Assembly (NCBI GenBank): GCA_038030265.1 | Contig: CM075943.1 | Coordinates: 310,001-374,000, forward strand | Reading direction: 5' to 3' | From: Corythucha ciliata | Taxonomy: Eukaryota > Arthropoda > Insecta > Hemiptera > Tingidae | Length of the DNA stretch: 64,000 nucleotides | Shown: piece after piece, positions 32,801 through 42,278 of the stretch | Numbering within the stretch: position 1 is the stretch's first letter | Layout of the letters: every line of letters begins with the position of its first letter | The notes under the pieces: model-generated | What the model was told of the DNA's origin: nothing | Database searches by the model: none | Seen by the model: the letters and a program-made list of their open reading frames with translations, nothing else | Translations under genes and position numbers: made by a program

Positions 32801-33575
32801 TGCATAAAAGTGACAATTTCCTCATAAAATTGACAATTACTTCATCAAATTGACAATTTCATCATAGCATAGACTATTTTGCCTATAAAATTGACTATTT
32901 CTTCATGAAATTTACCATTTTCTATAACATATACATTTCCTCGTAGAATGGATTTCCTTATAAAGCATACACTTTCCTCATAAAATTCACGATTTCCATA
33001 TAAAATTGACAATTTTCTCATAAAATGGACAATTTCCTCATAAAATTGACAATTTCCTTATAAAGCATACAATTTCCTCGTGAAATTCACGATTTCCTTA
33101 TAAAATTGACAGTTTCCTCATAAAATTTACAATTTCCTCATAAAATTGACAATTTCGCCATAAAATAAACAATTTCCTCATGAAATTTACCATTCCCCCA
33201 TAAAAGTGGCAATTTCCTCATAAAATTAATAATTTCCTCATAACATTGACAATTCACTCTTACATTGATCATTTCTGCAAATTCATTCAAAAAAGGCAAT
33301 TTTCTCATTATATTGACAATTCCTTTTACAATTGTCATTTTCTTCATAAAATTGACTATTATCTTACCAAACTGACGATGTACTCATCGAATTGACACCT
33401 TTTAGAGTGAAAATTTCCTCATAAAATCAACCATTATGCTCATAGGCTTAAGATGCCTTACAAAATTGAACGTTTTCTCCTTTTTCTCATAAAACAGACA
33501 ATTTCGTTATGAAATTGACCATTTCTTCGTGAAACCGACGAGTTTTTTCATAAAATAGACAATAATGTCACTTTA
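32800..33575. repeat. AT-rich minisatellite, ~20-bp unit
   Basis: Diverged copies of CATAAAATTGACAATTTCCT follow one another with a period near 20 bases, over 30 units. The unit differs in sequence and period from the ~30-bp family. Apparent open frames are repeat translations. Confidence 0.85.
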
Positions 33576-33765
33576 ATATTGCTCTTGGAGAAGCGTTTCG
33601 CATTCTTTGTTTCCTTTGACGCTGCATTTCACGTAAATGTCGCATTGAATGTGGCGATTCACGTGAGTGTTAAATGGAAAGTTGGTTATTTAAATTTGAA
33701 CAATTACAGCCGCGTAGTTTTTGACAGTATGCATTTCGGGCCCAATCCCGGTGCCCCTCATCAGC

Positions 33766-34257
33766 GACCAACGCCCAACGCAGCTTCTTCGTGCCATGCG
33801 ACATTTAGCCAAAAACTCGGTATCTGACGACCTACTCAAAACTCTTTGGCTTCAGCGGCTGCCTCACAACATTCAGTCCATCCTAGCAGTCAGCGAAGAA
33901 AATCTCGATAAATTGGCAGAACTCGCCGGTAAAGTGATCGAAGTCGGATCTGAACCTCGAACGATCTGTGAAACTTTCTCCCTCGCCCTCGCCATTCAAG
34001 ACCTTACATCTCGCTTTGAACGCATCGAAGCTCGACTACTTGAACGCGGCCGTCCCGTTTCTCGAAACCGTTCCAATCGTTCGAAATCTCGATATGCCCA
34101 CCGTTCTTCTCTCGACACCCCTAACTCGTGATTCTATCACGTCACGTTTGGAACCAAGGCACAGAAATGTACCGGCACCCCTTGCCCTCACTACCGGGAA
34201 ACTACCGGCCCACCCATTCACTGCCGTTTCCGACGACTCGCTCCCGACAAATTGAAA
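33766..34257 (+). pseudogene. Gag C-terminal part and zinc region, copy 2
   Basis: Frame: QRPTQLLRAMRHLAKNS onwards through FERIEARLLERGR. Without the 10-base insertion of copy 1, gag, the zinc region and RT are all in one phase, interrupted only by a TGA at 34129-34131. The TGA replaces the first Cys codon of the Cys/His motif (TGC in copy 1). This supports an ancestral single Gag-RT reading frame. Confidence 0.82.
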
Positions 34258-34800
34258 ATCGCGAAAGACGAATTTCAGGTGATGCTCGACATGGGGATAT
34301 GCCGCCCGTCCAAATCACCTTGGGACAGTCCTCTTCATCTCACGTCGAAAAAAGGTGGCGGATGCCGTCTTTGCGGCGATTACCGAGCCTTAAACAGAGT
34401 CACGAAACCCGACAGGAACCCTATGAAGCACATCATGACCACGCCAACAACCTCAGCGGCAAAAAAAATTTCTCGACACTTGACCTCACCCGGGCGTACA
34501 ATCAAATCCCCGTATCTCCCGCTGACGTCGAAAAAACCGCAATAATCACACCGTTCGGATTATTTGAGTTTCCTCAAATGATGTTTGGCCTCCGCAACGC
34601 CGGCCAGACGTGTCAACGCTTCATGGATCGAACTGTTCGGCTCTACGGACTTCGTATTCTGCTACATTGACGACCTCCTCATGTCGTCGACCTCACTTGA
34701 CGAACACGAAAAACATCTACGAATCGTTTTCGCTCGTCTTCAAGAGTATGGTTTGTCGCTCAATCCCAGCGTATGTACCCTCGGTGCTTCCTTCGTAAAC
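34258..34800 (+). pseudogene. RT, copy 2, with two frameshifts
   Basis: The RT N-terminus runs in the Gag frame to NPMKHI, where one T is missing relative to copy 1 near 34436. It then moves to [15 protein letters not shown] and FGLRNAGQTCQRFMD in a second frame. A further shift near 34630 leads to the catalytic box FVFCYIDDLLMSS and the thumb start (YGLSLNPSVC). The sequence ends at about 34800 in foreign LINE sequence. Confidence 0.85.
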
Positions 34801-36090
34801 TTTCTCGCGATGTGGCGAATAATAAAAGTGGAGTCGCCACAAGCGCATGCATAGGCCACGACGCGTGGGACGAAGACAGCCCTGTGATACAGGAGTCGCC
34901 TTCCGTAGGTGGGTCCCCAGCCGCGCCTGGAGATCCCTCGGAGGAAGCCACAAGTGGACGCTTTGGAGTTGGCCAGGTGCGCGATGTGGAGGTCTGGCAG
35001 CCCTGATCGAATCAAGGTGACGCCCAAGTACCGCATGGAGTGCCGTCATTGGCATGATCCGACAGTGCTGCGCTGGAAAGTGCTCTGTCCCTCGAAAGAT
35101 GGAGACCGACGACTTGGCATTATTGATTGTTAAGTGACGGGCGTCGCACCAGGTCGCAATGATGTTGTCGACGTGGCAGAATTCCTGCCAGAATCGATGG
35201 TGGTCCGGGGTGGAGACGATTATGGCCAAGTCAGTGACGAAGTCAGTGGATGGCTGCAAGCCCTCTGCCTCGAGGTCGCGTAAGAGAGGGGCCCAAAACC
35301 CAGGGCCCATAGAAGGCAGGCCGGAACCGCTCCCTGTGGGCACCCACACACGTTATCTCCCGTTCAGTCGCGATACCACCTTGGCCAAGCCTGACGTGGC
35401 GGTCGCTGAGATAGCTCCGAAGGAGCGCATAGATGTTTCGCGGGATGGAAGCTGCGCGGATCTTCGCGAGTAGAGCTGGCCACCATACGGCCGCATTGAA
35501 GGCGCCGATCACGTCATAGCACGGCCCACGGCAGTGATTGGGGGGGGGGACGCGTCTGCGATTTGACTGCGGAGATTGATAATGGCGTGCTCGGTCGAAC
35601 GTCCGGGGACTCCTCCAAATTGCCATCGGTGGCAATGAGCGTAAACCGTTGGTGGAAATCGGTTAACAATCAGTTTCTCGAAAGCCTTGGCCTTGACGGA
35701 GAGAAGGGTGATATAGGGCCGTGTCTCGACGTGTCCCAGTTCTGTCACGATCCGCATCTTTGAGGAGCAGACTCACTATTCTCTTTTTCCATGGTGACGG
35801 GAAGTAGGCTGCTTGGAGACATTGATTGGCGATTGTCGTGTAGATTTCGGTCGCCGAGTCAGGCAGGCTGCGGAGCATCCTCTCGGTCAACCTGGAGGGG
35901 CCCGGGGCATTGTTTAGGCGGGCTGTCTCGAACCCTGCAGCTACCTCTTCCTGGGTCCGTTGGGGGGGGGGGGCAGGCATCTGGTGTCGCTGGAAGTTCG
36001 TCAATTGCAGCGCGAATCTGCCGGTCCTCTTCCGTGTCCCGAGAGGGTAAAACCAGGTCTGCCTTTGGGCGCTTTCATACTAATAAGCCC
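34801..36090 (-). pseudogene. R1-like LINE reverse transcriptase, heavily frameshifted
   Basis: On the minus strand, fragments appear in RT order. The N-terminal region is at 36004-35663 (NNAPGPSRLTERMLRSLP, PWKKRIVSLLLK). Next come LLSVKAKAFEKLIVNRF and FGGVPGRSTEHAI (35757-35560), then VIGAFNAAVWWPALLAKIR and ALLRSYLSDR (35520-35390). A VSGP-like box follows at about 35345-35300, with DLAIIVSTP (about 35235) where the catalytic Asp pair is degraded. The thumb YLGVTL (35036) follows, ending VFVPRVVAYAC near 34850. The order and the GAF...WWP and GRSTEHAI strings are typical of R1-clade LINEs. Confidence 0.75.
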
Positions 36091-36179
36091 CGTACCGAGC
36101 GAGAACCGACACTTTCACCTCGGACAAGACTCCTGGCGCGCCACATCGCGCTCTCCAGTAAAATACGCGTGTTTCAATA

Positions 36180-36350
36180 AACGATATACATATAAACCTG
36201 GATTGCTCATAGCGGTCAAGATTGGCGGGGAGGGGATGCGCCGTCCCCCTGATAAAATAGTAACTAGACCACACCACTCTTTCTCCTTATCACCCCGTCC
36301 CTCTCGTTGTGTAGTTATGGCAACACGGTCACTATTTTGAAATCCGACGC
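36180..36350 (+). repeat. Dispersed repeat shared with a LINE 5' end at 47.6 kb
   Basis: Contains AACCTGGATTGCTCA and GTGTAGTTATGGCAACACGG, both also present on the minus strand at about 47598-47715. There they lie immediately upstream of a PHD-finger LINE frame. Likely a LINE 5' untranslated fragment. Confidence 0.6.
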
Positions 36351-36390
36351 ACGCGTCGTGTCATTTTTCTACTAATTTAAAAGGGCCTAA

Positions 36391-36550
36391 GGGTTATATT
36401 ACACATGAGAGTAACTCTCGAGAGTTGATCTCTCTGAGAGTGCCAGGATGCCCTTCCCGAAAACTCTCTGGCCCGTTTAGATTGGCGAGTTAAGCTCTCG
36501 AGAGTACTCACGAGAGCAAAAAACTCTCAAATGTAAACGCAGCTCAATAT
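36391..36550. repeat. Short palindromic element with CTCTCGAGAG cores
   Basis: The perfect palindrome ACTCTCGAGAGT (about 36415-36426) and CTCTCGAGAG (about 36496-36505) lie in a stretch whose two ends are loosely inverted (TTACACATGAGAGT against ACTCTCAAATGTAA). May be a small MITE. Confidence 0.45.
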
Positions 36551-37030
36551 TGAAAAAATAAATTTTTAGCCTGGTTAAAATTAAAAAAAAAGTTAATTCT
36601 CTGCTAAAAAATGAAAAAAAAAAAAAATGCCACGTTTGAAAGTATAAAACTGCTGAAAACGCCAATTCGCGGCTACAATTGAGAAAAAGCCCTAAGTCGC
36701 GGGAAAAATTGTGAACAATATCAATTTGCGTCAAAAATTGAAATTTTGCCAATATTCGTGGCTTCTGACGGCAACTTTGAGCTTTAAAAAAAAGCCAATT
36801 TATAAATCGGCTGATTTGCAGCTGAAAAAATCACCAACTTATCATAGTGCAAGATAAACAAAAAAAAATGCGATTTGTGGCAATCATTTTGGGGAGAAAA
36901 ACTGTTATTTCGAGGAAAGTACGTAAGAAAAACGCGTATTTTCAGATCAAACTGAGAACAGTGCTAATTCTCTGATAAAATATAGAAACAAAATTGCTAA
37001 TTTGCGGCTAAAGTGGAGAAAACTCAACTT
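36551..37030 (-). repeat. Degenerate ~30-bp repeat block, minus polarity
   Basis: Monomers such as CCAATTCGCGGCTACAATTGAGAAAAA recur. It ends at a GC-richer string before the LINE tail at 37099. Confidence 0.72.
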
Positions 37031-37098
37031 GGGGGCTGGGAGCCTCTTGGAGATTTCCGCCTCCGTCCCCGATAGGTGCAGGTCACCACCAGTGGGTA

Positions 37099-38350
37099 AT
37101 AATAATATTAATAACGTTTATTGCTGTGGCCAATAATTGTGGCAAAACAACGTCAAAAAAACAAAAAGAACGGACTAGAATGAGACTTGTCTGGAGAAAA
37201 TTGGGTTAATACTATAGAGGGCTGGCTCAATTAGTCCAGCCTTAACTATTTTCTTGAAAAAACTGGCGTCTAGACCTCTTGTATGGGTAGGGAGATGATT
37301 GAACATCCTTGTTGAAAGACCCACGAAACTCCTCTCCGAATTAGCTTACCTGAATAGCTCCGGACCGACACAGCCTTTGCCCCTCGTTCGATAGGTATGC
37401 CTTTCAGCAAACGCGGGTTTGCATTCTCCCCTTGCGTAGCAAAGACACTGAAGCACAAATAAGCCGTACAGAGTCAATATTCTCTGCTCCATGAAGAACT
37501 GTCGACAAGAATCAGACTGCTTCAAGCCGCAGAGAAGTCGCAGCGCACGCTTTTGGAGAACAAAGATCTTCCCCGAAGAAGCTGAATTCCCCCATAATAA
37601 GGTCCCTTCATCCGAATCCGGATAAATAATCGAAATGTCGTCGGCGTACAAGACACACTTGATTCCAGGATTCAGAACCAACGGTAAACCATTAATGAAA
37701 CTAATGAAGAAAAGAGGGCCCCCAGCACTGACCCCTGAGGCACGCCGAAGCCCACTTTAAGAGAGTCCGATAAACTATTATTAAAGAAAACAGACTGACG
37801 ACGGTTCACGAGATATGATTCCAGAAGTGCCGTTGCTGACCCAATGACGCCATAGCTCCGGAGCTTCTCAATCAAAAGGCGATGGTCCACCAAATCAAAA
37901 GCCTTAGTACGGTCGAATTGTCCTCAGCTCAAAGAATACTCTTTACGATCTCCGCCACTGCACAAACCGTGCTTCGGCCAGACCTGAGCATCAGCAGCTC
38001 GAACCTCACGAAGTATGCCACAAGTGGCTCATACATTAACCCATCCAACGCTTTAGAGAAGGAGGGACTGATTGTCACCGGGTGAAAACTCTATGGATCC
38101 TCTGCAGAGCCTTTCTTGTAAAGAAGGTAGACCTTTGAACGGCTCGCAGATGAGCTCAGCGACGCCATTCAGCATTATCGGTGACAACCCATAAATATCT
38201 GTGGAGTAGCTCTTCTTGGAATCAATTAAAGCCTCATAAGTAGCCTAGACAGAAACCTCATAAAACTGGAAAGCCGGAATGGAAACCCCGGTGCGGCTGT
38301 CTCCTGTGGGAGGAGAATCGACTTTCCCTCTCACCTGATCAGTTCCCGGC
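37099..38350 (-). pseudogene. LINE RT fragment with 3' tail
   Basis: The minus strand shows RT motifs in several frames: a KVYLLYKKGS-like stretch (about 38135), GRSTVCAVAEIVKSIL (about 37985), KAFDLVDHRLLIEKL (about 37905), GVPQGSVLGALF (about 37755) and the catalytic box LYADDISII (about 37650). Soon after YADD the sequence jumps to the C-terminal QKRALRLLCG region (about 37555), so most of the thumb is deleted. The 3' end has AATAAACGTT followed by an ATT-rich tail at about 37099-37125, as in Jockey- or CR1-type LINEs. It cannot encode an active protein. Confidence 0.78.
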
Positions 38351-39114
38351 AGCGTGAGCAATGCTCGGGACTAAGTAATCGTTCAATTGGTGGGCACTGA
38401 GACTGGAGCAGTGATGCGAAGTAGTAACATTGTTTGGATTCAATTCCTGTTGCACTAGCTGGCAAACAACTTTGGATTTATTAGCCACTGTTGTGTGTGA
38501 GATGGAAGGTATGAGCCACCTTCGCAAGGATCAGCCTCCTACGTATTACAATGAACGTTTTTCAGTAGCACACGTAGGTTTTGAGTTACAGAATACAGGC
38601 AAAAAAAGAAAATCCAAAACAAATCTCGGCCCCCCCCCTTCATGAAGTTACCACACTGAAATTTTGATGTAAAACTCTTTCAGACATACTCGAATAACTC
38701 ACCAAAATTCAATCAACATTTCAGGAGTGGTATCCAGGTAACCCCAAACTATTGTGCAGAAACGTCCATGTTCCAAATTTTCGATTACATTAATTAAAAT
38801 ATAAAAAATGTTTCTCCAATGTCTAACAATAATTATTTATTTCATCTTTCCTGGCCTATCCTGGAGTTCTGTTCTTCTCCAAATTTGTATGCCTGAAAAT
38901 TTTCTGGGCAGAACGACAGCTCTAGTTCTCTCACTATTCCTCTGACGTTGATTTAAACACATTTTTTTTTTTTTATCCATCTGGGCGACGAATAACGAAT
39001 TTCAATGACTAAATGCTCTCTTTAACGGTTACGACCAATTTGAAAATTTTCACGGGGTCAATGTATGAAGCAAAGGCGAAATTTTGATCCATAATACACG
39101 AAAGATTAAAATAA
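38351..39114. other. No recognisable gene
   Basis: Mixed-composition sequence with a C run near 38630 and a T run near 38965. No terminal repeats or coding motifs were found. Confidence 0.5.
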
Positions 39115-39917
39115 TTGAGGAACTTCATACAAGATAGCAATAGTCTGCAAAGTTTCACTGGCCTTCCCTCAATTAAATTACTTCCCGTCTTGTCAGTAGC
39201 TCTGGATAGGATAACGCCGAACTTTTCCAACAAATTAATACTTGGCTCAGATGAACGAATCCTGCTAACTTTCATGAAATTTAAGTTGAATTTAACTTTC
39301 AAATGTCTTTCTAGACGATTTCATTCCATGGCCTTTTAAAAACAGTATTCAAAATAACATGCCGAAATCATACCAGAATTTTCAAGACACTCGAGTCGTC
39401 GTGGACTGTTCAGAAACTCTTTTACAGAGAAACAATTGCCTCGCTTGTAGAATCAAGTCCTATTCACATTACAAAGGCACCCATACTATCAAATACATGA
39501 TCGGCATAGCCCCAGACGGATTAATTACATTTCAAAGCAAAGTTTTCGGAGGACGAGCATCGGATCAAGCCATTGCTCTCCGAAGTGGCGTCCTCGACGC
39601 ACTGCAACCCGGGGATGCCATAATGACAGACAAAGGATTCTTGCTGGAAAAAGAATGTCTGTCAAGGAGAATCACCTTGTACAGGCCACCGTTCGTTGGG
39701 AAAAAGAAGCAGCTGTCGTTCGAGGATGGCCAAAAAAAATTCCGAAATTGCCAGAGCAAGGGTGCACGTTGAAAGGGCAATTCAGAGGCTTAAACTGTTT
39801 AAAATTTTAACGGATAAGTTCCCATGGAACCTTACCGGTCACGTGGACAACATTTTGACGATAATTTGTGCAATTACAAACTTAAGTGCTCCAATAATGA
39901 AGTCAGTTAAATTTTGA
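39115..39917 (+). pseudogene. Harbinger-type (DDE_4) transposase remnant
   Basis: The N-terminal helix-turn-helix part (SFTGLPSIKLLPVL, ERILLTFMKFKLNLTFKCL) is at 39115-39310. Forty or more residues then appear to be missing. The catalytic domain follows from 39359: VVVDCSET (first Asp), SYSHYKGTHTIKYMIGIAP, GGRASDQAI, MTDKGF (second Asp). After a frameshift at an A8 run near 39734 comes ARVHVERAIQRLK (Glu). This is the PIF/Harbinger DDE layout. The enzyme would cut and insert DNA at TWA targets. The deletion and frameshift make this copy inactive; no terminal repeats were identified around it. Confidence 0.83.
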
Positions 39918-40043
39918 TTTTCCGTTTATTCATCTTTGATTTTGTTGTTTCGTATTGTCGATGAATTACTCATTTAAGAGAACTCATTTTGGCATAAATC
40001 GCGAAGGAATTACGGCAACTTTTGGTTAGTCCTGTACAATTCA

Positions 40044-40296
40044 TTAAGCCCGGTTCACATCCATCATGCAGGCTTCCGAACCGACACCGATCATAGCTCC
40101 ATAGCTCTGGGGGTTGGGGACCGTAGTAGGCATTAATACCAAACAACTGACGGCTGCTACGCTTCTCAGCCCTCTCAGATTGTCTTTTCAATCCTAATAT
40201 GATCGAACCGTTACGAGGGTTTCCACCGCCTCTGACCCGACATGCATGATCAGTGTCGGATCGGAACCATGCGTGATAGGTGAGAACCGGGCTTTA
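40044..40296. mobile_element. MITE, 247 bp, Harbinger-like, TTA target duplication
   Basis: The ends at 40047 (AGCCCGGTTCACATCCATCA) and 40293 are inverted repeats of about 50 bases with mismatches. They are flanked by TTA at 40044-40046 and 40294-40296. A three-base TWA duplication is the signature of PIF/Harbinger insertion, and a decayed Harbinger transposase lies just upstream. No coding capacity. Confidence 0.82.
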
Positions 40297-41462
40297 GTTG
40301 TGAATACGTGGCCAGAATGAGTTACGTTGATCTCATCCAATTATGTTTACGTTTTTTCAGGCGCCAGAAGGTAAAACTTACTATTTTCGACCCAAAATTC
40401 ATGTTTTTTTGCTGTTGTATACTAATATGGCCAGGTATTTATTACAGCAACACGAGGTAGATCCTCCTAGATTTTTTCTTGGCTTGGCTTTAATCGATGG
40501 ATCGACTCGTCGTTAACAAATGTCACTAACCACCACTAATTCAATTTATTTAGAAAATCTCAAATTTAGGAATTAGTCCAAACCTTCCCCCACCCCATAA
40601 CAATGTGTAGTTGCTACTCTCCCACGTCTCGGGACACATTGCATCTATTATTATGACTTAATATGTGAATGTTGAGCCCGTTTTCAAGGCTGGACAATCG
40701 AGGTTTGTCTCCTAGGAATCATTCCTTGACTGTACTGTGATATCTCGTTTTGGACCATTTCGTGAGCCTTAACAGTAACGTTTGTCATGCTCTGCAACAG
40801 AAAATTAAAACTCCAACTGGAAACTCTGATTTATTTTTACACAAAAAAATAATAAACAAAATTGGTGGTGGTAGTGGGGAAAAATTGGCTGAAATGAACC
40901 AAACCAACAAACACCTACCACCAATAAACTGTTCCTAATTTTTCCAGCATTATTTCGTAAAATTCTCGTCAAGTTTAACTGTCAAACCTGAAACATTATT
41001 CGATTCTATGTTAAAGACAAATTTGTTATTTTGGTCTATTATTCATTCTGAATAATACACTTTGGATGTTCACTGAAATCACGTCAGTCATGTCGGTCCT
41101 GACTTAGTGAATGGACTAATGGAGGTTGACATGAGCAATTCTGCGACGACTCCCTCACCCAGTCAAGAAGTATGATCAGCCCCGCCATGCTCGGAAAGAG
41201 CGAGCTGATTTCTGGTCCTTTCTATGAAATTCTATGTTCAAGTGATCTAGGTTTCACAAATGATATAATTCTTCAAGTTGTAGTTCAATTAAACAAGTCG
41301 ATCTTCAAGTGGTTCAAACGGCCGATCAATGGGTGTGGGTATGGGTAGAATGGGGCTCCCCCGAGAGAAATTAAGGGGAAAAAGAAGAATATTTTGAAAT
41401 TCCACGGGGAAGTAGAACAAATAGAGAAGCCTGGCAGTGCTACCCTGCATGAAACGCGGTCA
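40297..41462. other. No recognisable gene
   Basis: AT-rich sequence without coding motifs, RNA gene or terminal repeats that I could identify. Confidence 0.5.
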
Positions 41463-41466
41463 CGTA

Positions 41467-41624
41467 CTATTATATACCCGATTATTAATCCATGGGCATG
41501 CGCCACTCGAAACGTATGTACATCTCATTTGCCCCCTCGTTAGTTGGTCATGAGCTTCTTACAAATATACATCTCCCCTCATGAAGGCGTTTTCTTCCTA
41601 CTCTATCCTCCCTCATACATAACA
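41467..41624 (+). repeat. 5' LTR of the young Gypsy element
   Basis: 158 bases, CTATTATATACCCG to CATACATAACA, identical to the 3' LTR. The start is not the canonical TG. Confidence 0.9.
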
Positions 41625-41783
41625 GTTGGCGACGAGGATCACCAGGCTATTCGCGTTCGCGATGTTTTCGGGACTTTCCCGCGATAGTTCTGTGTCTGTG
41701 TTAATTTCAGTTATTTTCTACGCTTCAGTTTATTTTATTTTATTTTTTTTACATTTCATTGTCTGCATTGCTCTCGGGACGCC

Positions 41784-42278
41784 ATGAACGATCCCCCGGC
41801 ACCTACCCCCGGCCTTGCCGAACTCACGGCAGCGCTCAACAGGTTCGTCTCGCGACTGACGCCATCACCGGCAGCGGCCACACCCGCTTCTACATCGTCG
41901 GGCCCCAGGTCTGTTCAAGAAATTTTACAAACTCAATCGCTCAACTTCGAGTCGTATGACGAAGCACAAGAACCGTTTGACTCCTACATTCAACGGCTCG
42001 ACAATTTTTACATGATAAAAGGCCTGACAGGGACCGATCCGGCTTCAGACCTGGCAAAGGTACGAATTCTTATTAACTGCCTCGGCCCGAAGAATTACCA
42101 GCTATTGTCAAGCTTAACTGCACCGGACCTTCCGACCACCAAAACTTCAAATGACCTCATTAAATTACTATCGGAACATCTCAGCCCACGGTCAAATATT
42201 CTTACAGAGCAGCATCGATTCCTGTCTCGCATCCAACATACAGGCGAGTCACTGTCCAACTATATATTTCGGGGCTAA
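41784..42278 (+). pseudogene. Gag, N-terminal part
   Basis: ATG at 41784 begins a proline/alanine-rich leader. A capsid-like domain follows, with FDSYIQRLDNFYMIKGL and VRILINCLGPKNYQLL. The frame is broken at a G4 run near 42272, where the homology continues in the -1 frame (LKHLAQKANF). Because the break falls in mid-capsid rather than at the gag-pol border, an indel or a sequencing error is more likely than programmed frameshifting. Confidence 0.88.

Larger units (their letters stand above)
33766..34800 (+). mobile_element. Protease-less Mag-like Gypsy derivative, copy 2, truncated at both ends
   Basis: Nearly identical at base level to 25270-26106 and continuing further into RT. It starts abruptly inside Gag at about 33766 and ends inside the RT thumb at about 34800, where minus-strand R1-like LINE sequence begins. 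No LTR is present. The same zinc-region-to-RT junction without protease is shared with copy 1. Confidence 0.88.

Noticed and set aside
35791..36180. Plus-strand open frame of 129 codons
   Set aside because: It overlaps the minus-strand R1-like RT, whose motifs explain the region; the plus frame has no family resemblance.
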